Shown here: piece by piece, positions 25,959-35,572 of the stretch
Layout of the letters: each line of letters opens with the position of its first letter
Numbering within the stretch: position 1 is the stretch's first letter
Assembly (NCBI RefSeq): GCF_036226665.1
Contig: NZ_CP109007.1
Span: 4,256,501-4,320,500 of the forward strand
Reading direction: 5' to 3'
Length of the DNA stretch: 64,000 nucleotides
Source of the DNA: Streptomyces sp. NBC_00691
GTDB taxonomy: Bacteria > Actinomycetota > Actinomycetes > Streptomycetales > Streptomycetaceae
Translations under genes and position numbers: made by a program
The notes under the pieces: generated by a model
Database searches by the model: none
The model's input: only the letters and a program-made list of their open reading frames with translations
Told to the model about the DNA's origin: nothing

Positions 25959-26453
25959 CTATACCCAACCTTTCGCCTGGGTGAGACGCACCGCCGTATG
26001 ACGCTTCTCGGCACCGAGCTTCGCGGCCGCCGAGGAGAGGTGGTTGCGCACGGTTCCGGGGGAGAGGGAGGCGCGCCGGGTGTTCTCCGCGCCGGGTGGC
26101 CCGTCGCGGAGAACTCGAGCACCTCGGCCTCGCGCGCGGTCGGCGGGGAGTCGCCGGCGGCGATGGCGTCGGTCCCCAACTCCGTGTCCACGTAACGGTT
26201 TCCGGCGTGCACGGCACGGATGATCTCGGCGAGCCGCCGGGCGCTGACGGTCTTCGGGGCGAGGCCGCGCACGCCGGTCGAGAGGGCTCGCTCGAGGTGC
26301 CCGGGACGGCCGTGGCCGGTCACGATCACGGTGCGGCAGTCGGGCAGTTCGTCCCGCGGGACTGTGGCGACCCTCACACCGTCCGTCCCCGGCATCTGCA
26401 GATCGAGCCGCGACATCGGGTCGATGGGCGCGCGCGATGGCGAGGGTCTCGGG
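25959..26453 (-). pseudogene. Decayed NarL-family response regulator
   Basis: Three reading-frame pieces line up as one response regulator: ETLAIARAHRPDVA (from about 26453), LDLQMPGTDGVRVATV..TVIVTGHGRPGHLERAL..AGNRYVD..LTARE-like AREAEVLEF (26407 to about 26090), then RASLSPGTVRNHLSSAAAKLGAEKRHTAVRL..KGWV ending at TAG 25959. Frame changes are needed near 26408 and 26088, and the first half of the receiver domain (including the acidic pocket) is missing. The last piece is a LuxR-type helix-turn-helix. It lies between two identical tRNA-Gly genes, with no partner kinase left. Clearly non-functional as a full-length protein unless the sequence contains errors. Confidence 0.8.
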
Positions 26454-26478
26454 TGCGCGCGGCTGATGCGGATACGAC

Positions 26479-26527
26479 GAAGGCCCGTACACGAGGAGGC
26501 CCGTACGCGAGGAGGGCCGTACACGCC
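26479..26527. repeat. Three 16-17-bp tandem repeats
   Basis: GAAGGCCCGTACACGAG, GAGGCCCGTACGCGAG and GAGGGCCGTACACGCC follow one another, just beyond the missing 5' end of the response-regulator remnant and before a terminator. Confidence 0.85.
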
Positions 26528-26559
26528 GAAGGCCCCGGTTCCAGAGAACCGGGGCCTTC
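26528..26559 (-). terminator. Terminator of tRNA-Gly copy 2
   Basis: GAAGGCCCCGGTTC / GAACCGGGGCCTTC, perfect 14-base arms, 4-base loop, 4 bases after the tRNA 3' end. Confidence 0.85.
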
Positions 26560-26563
26560 GATC

Positions 26564-26639
26564 TGGAGCGGACGACGAGATTCGAACTCGCGACCCTCAC
26601 CTTGGCAAGGTGATGCTCTACCAACTGAGCCACGTCCGC
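26564..26639 (-). tRNA. tRNA-Gly (anticodon GCC), copy 2
   Basis: Same 76-base sequence as 25861-25936, including encoded CCA. The duplicated pair brackets the response-regulator remnant. Confidence 0.97.
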
Positions 26640-26720
26640 ATTGCTGCCGCTCAGCTCTCACTGGGCGGTGCGAGCACCACTCTACCTGATGCACCGGAGT
26701 GCTTTGGTCTTGCGATGCAG

Positions 26721-26792
26721 AGCGGGTGACAGGAATTGCACACTGCGCCTTCCCCCTGGAAGGGGGATGTTCTACTACTGAACTACACCCGC
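26721..26792 (-). tRNA. tRNA-Gly (anticodon TCC)
   Basis: Acceptor GCGGGTG/CACCCGC, D-arm GTTCAGTAGTAGAAC, anticodon loop CTTCCAG between TCCCC and GGGGA, T-arm with TGCAATTCCTGTC. Discriminator T is followed by CTG, so CCA is not encoded here, unlike the GCC copies. Confidence 0.93.
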
Positions 26793-26914
26793 ACGCTGCG
26801 TGAGGTGGGGCTTTGCGGCCTCGCCCCTCGGCGTGTTCCAGACTTTAGCGGATCATGGGGGGTGCAATGCAAATCGGCTCGCCCCGCCGTGTCGGCGGGC
26901 GGGGGTCGTGGGCC

Positions 26915-27256
26915 TCAACTCGCGGCGCGGAAGGCCTCGTAGACCCGCTTCGGGATCCGGCCGCGGGCCGGCACCTCCATCTTGTTGGACTGCGCCCAGG
27001 CGCGGACCGCCGCCGGGTCGGGGGCGAGGGAGGTGCGGGTGTACGACTCCAGGGAGACGCTCCGGCCGGTCACGGCCTTCGCCGGCAGCTTGCGTCCGGC
27101 GGCGAGGTACGGGGCGAGCGCCTTGCGGAGTTTCTTTGCATTGGCAGCATTCAGGTCGATCTCGTACATCTTCCCGTCGAGGCCGAACGCGACCGTTTCA
27201 GCTGCTTCTCCGCCGTCCATGTCGTCGGAGATTGTGACCACCACACGCTGAGCCAC
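26915..27256 (-). CDS. lsrL: Lsr2-family nucleoid-associated protein (second paralogue type, LsrL-like)
   Basis: 113 aa. The N-terminal dimerisation domain is QRVVVTISDDMDGGEAAETVAFGLDG. The C-terminal AT-rich-DNA-binding domain is VRAWAQSNKMEVPARGRIPKRVYEAF, with the minor-groove hook RGR at 98-100. Lsr2 proteins coat and silence AT-rich, often acquired DNA. As I recall, Streptomyces carries two, and the one beside purS is named LsrL; paralogue assignment rests on that position. The GTG at 27256 follows AAGGACC. Its own upstream region is the most AT-rich stretch nearby, consistent with self-silencing. Confidence 0.88.
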   Translation of the reverse strand: MAQRVVVTISDDMDGGEAAETVAFGLDGKMYEIDLNAANAKKLRKALAPYLAAGRKLPAKAVTGRSVSLESYTRTSLAPDPAAVRAWAQSNKMEVPARGRIPKRVYEAFRAAS

Positions 27257-27622
27257 GGATATCGGTCCTTTCCTGCGGCCGATGCCGCAGAGGAGGCGCT
27301 TGTGACGCCTCTGACGTGCGGCGATGCCGACCGTACGGCTGTGCCGCGACAATGCTGATTTCTTCTTGATTCCTTTGTACAGCGGTGGGTGTCGCATTGT
27401 GAAGCCCTGGCAATTGTTTCAGCGTGTCCCGGTGCAATGAGGTCCGCAATATTTCACTCGAATTTTGCGTGGGTGTGCTCGGGCGGGGGTGTGCGCTGTG
27501 ATCCCTGGTGGAGTGGCGTCGCGGCCTGGCTTTTGTAGGATCCTTCAGATCTCTACCCGCGTAGAATTTGGAGACAGGTACGCTGAGGGAACCGCCCACG
27601 CAACACACCACCGGGAGTGCCA
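27257..27622. promoter_or_regulatory. AT-rich divergent region of lsrL and purSQL
   Basis: 366 bases without a supported gene. 27340-27475 is clearly AT-richer than surroundings and holds ACAATGC / GCATTGT arms about 45 bases apart. Toward purS are two candidate -10 boxes, TAGGAT (27536-27541) and TAGAAT (27562-27567). The second overlaps an inverted repeat TCTAC-CCGC-GTAGA (27552-27565). About 55 bases of leader would precede purS. No purine riboswitch fold is recognised. Confidence 0.5.
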
Positions 27623-27868
27623 GTGGCACGCGTCGTAGTCGACGTCATGCTCAAGCCGGAGATCCTCGACCCTCAGGGGCAGGCGGTGCAGCGTGCACTG
27701 CCCCGCCTGGGATTCGCCGGAATCGCCGATGTCCGTCAGGGGAAGCGTTTCGAGCTGGAGGTGGAGGGACCGGTCGACGACGCCGCCCTCGCCCGCATCC
27801 ATGAGATGGCCGAAACCTTCCTTGCCAACACTGTGATCGAAGACTTCATCGTGAAGGTGGAGTCGTGA
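27623..27868 (+). CDS. purS: FGAM synthase subunit PurS
   Basis: 81 aa, the small subunit of the three-part formylglycinamidine ribonucleotide synthase (PurSQL). The sequence VARVVVDVMLKPEILDPQGQAVQRALPRLGF and the closing NTVIEDFIVKVES are typical. PurS bridges PurQ and PurL and helps pass ammonia. The GTG at 27623 (VARVV) is chosen over one at 27617 because GGGAG then has normal spacing. Its stop overlaps the purQ start (GTGA). Confidence 0.96.
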   Translation: MARVVVDVMLKPEILDPQGQAVQRALPRLGFAGIADVRQGKRFELEVEGPVDDAALARIHEMAETFLANTVIEDFIVKVES

Positions 27869-28544
27869 CCGCACGCATCGGCGTCGTCACGTTCCCCGGA
27901 ACGCTCGACGACCAGGACGCGCTGCGTGCCGCCCGCCTCGCGGGCGCCGAACCCGTATCGCTCTGGCACCGCGACAAGGACCTCAAGCAGGTCGACGCCG
28001 TGGTCCTGGCCGGCGGTTTCTCCTACGGCGACTATCTGCGGGCCGGAGCCATCTCCCGCTTCTCGCCGGTGATGGAGACGATCATCGAGCAGGCGAAGGC
28101 GGGCATGCCCGTCCTCGGTATCTGCAACGGCTTCCAGATCCTCACCGAGGCGCATCTGCTGCCGGGCGCGATGCTGCGCAACAACCACCTCCACTTCATC
28201 TGCCGCGACCAGAAGCTGCGGGTGGAGAACGCGGAGACCGCCTGGACCTCGGACTACACCGAGGGCCAGGAGATCGAGGTCCCGCTCAAGAACATGGACG
28301 GCCGGTACGTCGCCGACGAGCGGGTGCTCGACGAGCTGGAGGCCGAGGGGCGGGTCGCCTTCCGCTACCTGGACATGAACCCCAACGGCTCGCTGCGTGA
28401 CATCGCGGGCATCACCAACGCCGCGGGCAACGTGGTCGGCCTCATGCCGCACCCCGAGCACGCCGTCGAGCCGCTCGTCGGCACCGGCAAGACGGACGGC
28501 CTCGGTTTCTTCACCTCGATCCTCAAGAAGCTGGTCAACGCCTG

Positions 28545-28545
<1 letters not shown>
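27865..28545 (+). CDS. purQ: FGAM synthase subunit PurQ (glutaminase)
   Basis: 226 aa class I glutamine amidotransferase that releases ammonia for PurL. The nucleophile Cys is in PVLGICNGFQIL; the His and Glu of the triad are in LMPHPEHAVE. The N-terminus RIGVVTFPGTLDDQDALRAARLAGA and AGGFSYGDYLRAGAI are family hallmarks. Coupled to purS by a 4-base overlap and to purL by a 1-base overlap (TGATG), which fits a complex needed in fixed ratio. Confidence 0.97.
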
Positions 28546-30794
<2,249 letters not shown>

Positions 30795-30811
30795 TACGGA
30801 GCACCGGGGAA

Positions 30812-30846
30812 GCCCCCGCCCGGACCGAAGGGTCCGGGCGGGGGCT
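30812..30846 (+). terminator. purSQL terminator
   Basis: GCCCCCGCCCGGACC / GGTCCGGGCGGGGGC, 15-base perfect stem closed by a GAAG loop and followed by TTTCG. Confidence 0.92.
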
Positions 30847-30860
30847 TTCGCGTTTCTCCC

Positions 30861-30896
30861 TTGCGAGGGATTACGTAATTACGTAATCTCGACAGT
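30861..30896 (+). promoter_or_regulatory. Leaderless promoter with perfect 20-bp palindromic operator
   Basis: TTGCGA (30861-30866), a 17-base spacer and TAATCT (30884-30889) form a good promoter, with the ATG at 30897 7 bases after the -10. GATTACGTAA/TTACGTAATC at 30869-30888 is a perfect palindrome filling the spacer and most of the -10, so a bound dimer would block polymerase. The next gene encodes a winged-helix protein, its natural occupant. Confidence 0.75.
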
Positions 30897-31448
30897 ATGG
30901 AGCTGGAAGAGCGGGTCGCCGCGCTGGAACGGCGTATCGCGGCCCTGGAGAGCCCGGCCGGGAGCGCGACCGAAGCCGCGGAGCGCCCCGCGCCCCAGGC
31001 CGCCGCCCTGTCCGAGGTCACCGACAGCCCCCTCTGGGCCCTCGAAAGCCTCAAGGCCCAGCTCGCGGCGGACCCGGGGGAGCGGAGCGAGGACGGCGCG
31101 GTCGTCTTCACGGGAGCGGTCACGCTGCCGACCCGGGAGCGGTACGAGTGGCAGTTCGGCGCCTTCACCGGGCAGCTGCTCGAGGAGGACTGGGCGGACA
31201 CCGCCGAGTCCTTCGCCGCGCTCGGCCATCCCGTACGGCTCCGGCTGCTGCGGGAGATCCTCGGCGGCCGGCACACGGCCGCCGAGCTGGCGGAGCTGGA
31301 GGAGACCGGTACGACCGGTCAGATCTACCACCACCTGCGCCAGCTGACCGGCGCGGGCTGGCTCAGGACCGTGGGACGCGGTCGCTACGAGGTCCCGGGA
31401 GCCCGGGTCGTCCCGCTCCTGGTCGTCCTGACCGCCGCCCGCCCGTAA
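30897..31448 (+). CDS. ArsR-like winged-helix regulator with N-terminal coiled coil
   Basis: 183 aa. Residues 1-20 (MELEERVAALERRIAALES) form a heptad coiled coil. The C-terminal 95 residues carry an ArsR-type winged helix: ALGHPVRLRLLREILGGRHTAAELAEL, TTGQIYHHLRQLTGAGWLRTVGRGRYEV, ending in a hydrophobic strand. The middle (VVFTGAVTLPTRERYEWQF) may sense a ligand; no cysteine or metal site is visible. Probably autorepressed through the palindrome directly upstream. No adjacent same-strand target gene is evident. Confidence 0.85.
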   Translation: MELEERVAALERRIAALESPAGSATEAAERPAPQAAALSEVTDSPLWALESLKAQLAADPGERSEDGAVVFTGAVTLPTRERYEWQFGAFTGQLLEEDWADTAESFAALGHPVRLRLLREILGGRHTAAELAELEETGTTGQIYHHLRQLTGAGWLRTVGRGRYEVPGARVVPLLVVLTAARP

Positions 31449-31519
31449 CCGGCACCACGATCCTCAGGGGAATCCGGATGTCCTCGCGGCGAGACGTTCG
31501 AGGTGCCCCGCGACGCGGT

Positions 31520-31924
31520 CTACTCGGCCTGACCCCAGAAGGCGTCCGACTGGTCGATGTCCGCCACGCACTCGTCGATGTCGGAGATCTTGCCGCCGAT
31601 GATCGTGAAGACGAGCGCACCCTTCATCTCGATGCCCCGGTCGCCGCGCTCGGCGTAGAAGGTGGTGGCCGCCACGGCGTGACCGCGGCCGTCGACGGAG
31701 ACGCTGTCGAGCTCGACGCGCAGCTTGCCACCGGTGAGTTCGAACATCTTGCGGTACATGGCGAGGATGTTGTCCCGGCCCTTGTAGTGGCCGGAGATCT
31801 GGCTCTCGCCGGGCGAGTGGTGCGTACAGTCCGTCGTCATCATCGTGCCGACGGTCTCCATGTCTCCCTTGCTCCACGCTTCGAATCCCCGGCGGACCAG
31901 GGCGGCGTCCGAGTGCTCAGCCAT
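31520..31924 (-). CDS. Nuclear transport factor 2/SnoaL-like fold protein
   Basis: 134 aa: VRRGFEAWSKGDMETVGTMMTTDCTHHSPGESQISGHYKGRDNILAMYRKM and EMKGALVFTIIGGKISDIDECVADIDQSDAFW. This is the cone-shaped NTF2-like fold used by ketosteroid isomerases, SnoaL cyclases and many proteins of unknown role. AGAGGGG lies 11 bases before the ATG at 31924. The function cannot be deduced. It diverges from the mycothiol-type enzyme at 32003. Confidence 0.85.
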   Translation of the reverse strand: MAEHSDAALVRRGFEAWSKGDMETVGTMMTTDCTHHSPGESQISGHYKGRDNILAMYRKMFELTGGKLRVELDSVSVDGRGHAVAATTFYAERGDRGIEMKGALVFTIIGGKISDIDECVADIDQSDAFWGQAE

Positions 31925-32002
31925 CGCCGATCGACCCCTCTCGTGCGGCTGGGTGTGCTGGTGACGGACCTCCCCTTCCAGTCTCCGACTACCCTCGCCC
32001 CC

Positions 32003-32794
32003 ATGCCACCGGCCAAGAAGCGCACCCGCCGCTATGACTCCGCCAAGACCAGGGCCGCCGTGCTCGCCCAGTTCGCCCACGTACGGGAGGCGGTCGAGGC
32101 GCTCACCGCCGAGCAGCTGGACGGTCCGACCCGGCTGGGGGAGTGGACGGTACGGGACCTGGCGGCGCACATCGCGTGGACGGTCGACGACGTCACGCAG
32201 CTCCTGGCCGCGCCGGAGCGCCCGGGGCCGGAGCGGCTCGCGCTGCTCGACTGGCCGTTCAGGACGGCCGGAGCCGCCGAGCGGATCGACGCGCACACCC
32301 GGAACGTGGACGCCTCCGATCTGCCGGGGCTCTACGCGCGCGTGGCGGCGGATTACGAGCGGGCGCTGGAAGACGCCTCCGACGAGCGCCTGGTGGTGCT
32401 GAGCTTCGGCGTGATGACCCTCGCCGACTTCCTCGTCACCCGGACCGTCGAGCTCGTCGTCCACACCGACGACCTCGTCGCCGCGACCGGCGCCGAAGTC
32501 CCGTACGACCGGCAGGCCCTCGCCGCCTGCACCCGGCTGCTCGCCGACGCCCTCGCGGCGAAGGCGCCGGGCGGGGCGGTCGAGGTGCGGATCCCGCCGT
32601 ACGCGGTGGTGCAGTGCGTGGAGGGCCCCCGGCACACCCGGGGCACCCCGCCCAACGTCGTCGAGACCGATCCGCTGACCTGGATCCGCCTCGCGACCGG
32701 GCGGGCGGAGTGGGCGGCGGAACGGGAAGAGGCCCGGGTCGGCGCGAGCGGCGAGCGGGCCGACCTGGAGGACCTGCTGCCCCTGATGGGCTGA
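32003..32794 (+). CDS. Maleylpyruvate isomerase-family (mycothiol-dependent, DinB-like) enzyme
   Basis: 263 aa. The N-terminal four-helix DinB/MDMPI region contains LTAEQLDGPTRLGEWTVRDLAAHIAWTVDDV, with the metal His in DLAAHI and others in TRTVELVVHTDDL. The C-terminal segment (PNVVETDPLTWIRLATG) is the sterol-carrier-like domain commonly fused in actinobacteria. Such proteins use mycothiol as a thiol cofactor. The ATG at 32003 has TACCCT 7 bases upstream and no Shine-Dalgarno, so leaderless expression is likely. Substrate unknown. Confidence 0.87.
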   Translation: MPPAKKRTRRYDSAKTRAAVLAQFAHVREAVEALTAEQLDGPTRLGEWTVRDLAAHIAWTVDDVTQLLAAPERPGPERLALLDWPFRTAGAAERIDAHTRNVDASDLPGLYARVAADYERALEDASDERLVVLSFGVMTLADFLVTRTVELVVHTDDLVAATGAEVPYDRQALAACTRLLADALAAKAPGGAVEVRIPPYAVVQCVEGPRHTRGTPPNVVETDPLTWIRLATGRAEWAAEREEARVGASGERADLEDLLPLMG

Positions 32795-32851
32795 GATCCC
32801 GTACGGCGCCCCCGGGAGGAACCGACTTCCGCCCAGGACCGTCCCATCGCC

Positions 32852-33769
32852 ATGCAGACGCCGACGCAGCGCACCCTCGCATCCGCCGCATCCGCCGCCG
32901 CCCTGGCCCTTCTCCTCGCCGCCTGCGGCACGGAGGGAGGCACCACCGGGGCGGGCTCCGGATCGGGCTCCGACACGGTCTCCCCCGATCTGCCCGTCGC
33001 GGGTACCCACTGGACGATCGGCGCCGTCACGGTCGACGGCCGGAGGTCCGCGGCCCCGGACGGCGCCCGCGTCGAGTTCGGCGCGGACGGCAGCGCCCGT
33101 GGGAACAGCGGCTGCAACACCTTCGGCGCGACCGTCGCCGTGAAGGGGGACACCCTGACGGTCTCCCCGCAGGAGATCACCGAGATGGGCTGCCCCGGGG
33201 ACCGGCAGCGCTTCGAGAAGGAGCTGGTCAAGGCCTTCACCGGCCCGCTCAAGGGAAAGCAGCGGGGTGAGAGCCTCACCCTGACCTCCGCGGACGGCCG
33301 CAACGGCCTGGAGCTGAGCGCCGAGGCGGACCTCCCGCTGCGCGGCACCACGTGGAAGATCGACGGGCTGATCTCGGGGGGCACCGCGTCTTCGCTGCCC
33401 GCCGGCAGCGGCGACAAGGCCCGTCTGGTCCTCGGCGCGGACGGCCGGGTCACCGGCAACCTGGGTTGCAACAACTTCGCCGCGACCGCCCGCGTCGAGG
33501 GGAGGACGCTCACGATCGAGGGCCCGGCGGCGACCACCCGGATGATGTGCACCGGCCCGCAGATGCAGCTGGAGACCCAGCTGTACGAGCTCCTCGACGG
33601 CCCCCTCACCTACCGTCTGGACCACCGGACGCTCACCCTCACCGATGCCGGGGGCAAGGGCCTGGGGGCGAAGGCGGCGACCGGGGCGGAGACGGACGCC
33701 GCCAGGACTGGCGGAACCTCCGAAGGAGGGGACGGAACGGAGGGCCAAGAGCCCCCGGCGTCCCGGTGA
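32852..33769 (+). CDS. Lipoprotein with two META domains
   Basis: 305 aa. The signal peptide ends in a lipobox LLAAC (Cys about residue 28). Two META/HslJ-like domains follow: GTHWTIGAVTVDG..NSGCNTFGA..ITEMGC, and GTTWKIDGLISGG..NLGCNNFAA..TTRMMC. Each has the GCNxF motif and a later Cys that may pair with it. Such proteins are periplasmic or surface-anchored and linked to heat-shock or stress resistance, though the activity is unknown. It is the last gene before the purF promoter region. Confidence 0.9.
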   Translation: MQTPTQRTLASAASAAALALLLAACGTEGGTTGAGSGSGSDTVSPDLPVAGTHWTIGAVTVDGRRSAAPDGARVEFGADGSARGNSGCNTFGATVAVKGDTLTVSPQEITEMGCPGDRQRFEKELVKAFTGPLKGKQRGESLTLTSADGRNGLELSAEADLPLRGTTWKIDGLISGGTASSLPAGSGDKARLVLGADGRVTGNLGCNNFAATARVEGRTLTIEGPAATTRMMCTGPQMQLETQLYELLDGPLTYRLDHRTLTLTDAGGKGLGAKAATGAETDAARTGGTSEGGDGTEGQEPPASR

Positions 33770-33909
33770 ACGAGCCCCTTCGGGGTGCCCTCCGTCACAT
33801 CGCGACGGGACTCCCGTCCTGGTACGAGCGTCCGCTCGGCAGGGCCTCCGGGGCGGGAATCCCTTACCGCGCCTGCCTCGTAGGCCCCTCCATGCCAGAG
33901 ATGATCATT

Positions 33910-33988
33910 TCGTGCGATCGCACGAGTGGGGCGGACCCTGCATTTCCTCAATTCGGACCAGTGGTCGAGCCCGTCTACACTCGGAAAC
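33910..33988 (+). promoter_or_regulatory. purF promoter region with a 16-bp palindrome
   Basis: TCGTGCGATCGCACGA (33910-33925) is a perfect palindrome. Downstream, TTCGGA (33952-33957), an 18-base spacer and TACACT (33976-33981) form a promoter whose start would be the GTG at 33989, so purF is probably leaderless. The palindrome lies about 25 bases above the -35, a position for an activator or an upstream repressor site. An ATGATCAT palindrome also lies at 33901-33908. Confidence 0.55.
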
Positions 33989-35515
33989 GTGCCACGTGGT
34001 GACGGTCGACTCAATCACGACCTGCTTCCCGGCGAGAAGGGCCCCCAGGACGCTTGTGGCGTCTTCGGGGTCTGGGCTCCGGGTGAAGAGGTCGCAAAGC
34101 TCACGTACTTCGGGCTCTACGCCCTCCAGCATCGGGGCCAGGAATCCGCGGGAATCGCGGTCAGCAACGGCTCCCAGATCCTCGTCTTCAAGGACATGGG
34201 CCTCGTGTCCCAGGTCTTCGACGAGACCTCTCTCGGTTCCCTCCAAGGTCATATCGCGGTCGGTCACGCCCGCTACTCGACCACCGGGGCCTCCGTGTGG
34301 GAGAACGCGCAGCCGACGTTCAGGGCAACCGCCCACGGCTCGATCGCGCTCGGCCACAACGGCAACCTGGTGAACACGGCGCAGCTCGCCGAAATGGTCG
34401 CCGACCTGCCCAAGAAGGAAGGCCGCAGCACCCGTGTCGCGGCCACCAACGACACCGACCTGCTCACGGCGCTCCTCGCCGCCCAGGTCGACGACGAGGG
34501 CAAGCCGCTCACCATCGAGGAAGGTGCCGCCAAGGTCCTTCCCGATGTCCGGGGCGCCTTCTCCCTCGTCTTCATGGACGAGCACACGCTCTACGCGGCC
34601 CGTGACCCGCAGGGCATCCGCCCGCTGGTCCTCGGCCGTCTGGAGCGCGGCTGGGTGGTCGCCTCCGAGTCCGCCGCCCTCGACATCTGCGGTGCCAGCT
34701 ACGTCCGCGAGGTCGAGCCGGGCGAGATGATCGCGATCGACGAGAACGGCATCCGTACCTCGCGATTCGCGGAAGCGAAGCCCAAGGGCTGTGTCTTCGA
34801 GTACGTGTACCTGGCTCGCCCGGACACCGACATCGCCGGCCGGAACGTGTACCTCTCCCGTGTGGAGATGGGCCGCCGCCTGGCGAAGGAGGCGCCCGTC
34901 GAGGCCGACCTGGTGATAGCGACGCCGGAGTCCGGAACCCCGGCCGCGATCGGCTACGCCGAGGCCTCGGGCATCCCGTTCGGCGCTGGCCTGGTGAAGA
35001 ACGCCTATGTCGGGCGCACCTTCATCCAGCCCTCCCAGACCATCCGCCAGCTCGGCATCCGGCTGAAGCTGAACCCGCTCAAGGACGTCATCAAGGGCAA
35101 GCGCCTGGTGGTCGTCGACGACTCGATCGTCCGCGGCAACACCCAGCGCGCCCTCGTCAAGATGCTCCGCGAGGCCGGCGCGGCCGAGATCCACATCCGG
35201 ATCTCCTCGCCGCCGGTGAAGTGGCCCTGCTTCTTCGGCATCGACTTCGCCACCCGCGCGGAGCTGATCGCCAACGGCATGTCGATCGAGGAGATCGGCA
35301 AGTCTCTGGGCGCGGACTCGCTCTCGTACATCTCGATCGACGGGATGATCGAGGCGACCACGATCCAGAAGCCGAACCTCTGCCGTGCCTGCTTCGACGG
35401 CGAGTACCCGATGGAGCTGCCGGACCCGGAGCTGCTCGGCAAGCAGCTCCTGGAGACCGAACTGGCCGCGGGTCCCGCGGCCACGGCGGCCTCGGACGCG
35501 CTCCGCCGTCCGTGA
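33989..35515 (+). CDS. purF: Amidophosphoribosyltransferase
   Basis: 508 aa. Commits PRPP and glutamine to purine synthesis. A 22-residue propeptide precedes the catalytic Cys23 in QDACGVFGVW, which is exposed by self-cleavage in this class. The glutaminase half shows LQHRGQESAGIAV and VGHARYSTTG. The PRPP loop is VVVDDSIVRGNTQ. Cysteines in GCVFEYVY, KWPCFFGID and NLCRACFDGEYP match the [4Fe-4S] cluster of the Bacillus-type enzyme. Promoter boxes point to a leaderless GTG start. It is followed 57 bases later by purM. Confidence 0.97.
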   Translation: MPRGDGRLNHDLLPGEKGPQDACGVFGVWAPGEEVAKLTYFGLYALQHRGQESAGIAVSNGSQILVFKDMGLVSQVFDETSLGSLQGHIAVGHARYSTTGASVWENAQPTFRATAHGSIALGHNGNLVNTAQLAEMVADLPKKEGRSTRVAATNDTDLLTALLAAQVDDEGKPLTIEEGAAKVLPDVRGAFSLVFMDEHTLYAARDPQGIRPLVLGRLERGWVVASESAALDICGASYVREVEPGEMIAIDENGIRTSRFAEAKPKGCVFEYVYLARPDTDIAGRNVYLSRVEMGRRLAKEAPVEADLVIATPESGTPAAIGYAEASGIPFGAGLVKNAYVGRTFIQPSQTIRQLGIRLKLNPLKDVIKGKRLVVVDDSIVRGNTQRALVKMLREAGAAEIHIRISSPPVKWPCFFGIDFATRAELIANGMSIEEIGKSLGADSLSYISIDGMIEATTIQKPNLCRACFDGEYPMELPDPELLGKQLLETELAAGPAATAASDALRRP

Positions 35516-35572
35516 GCGCCGTCGCCCGTGAGACCCCGCCGCAACCGCAGTACGACACGAAAGTTCCCAGTC

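Noticed and set aside
25861..26639. Integrative element inserted at tRNA-Gly
   Set aside because: Direct tRNA copies flank the segment, but there is no integrase, excisionase or replication gene, and the content is a single eroded regulator.
27257..27622. Purine riboswitch ahead of purSQL
   Set aside because: The conserved purine-aptamer loop sequences were not found, and the likely leader is too short.
31148..32003. Upstream extension of the mycothiol-type enzyme frame through the NTF2-like gene
   Set aside because: It overlaps a supported minus-strand gene, and protein similarity begins only at the ATG 32003, where a promoter box fits.
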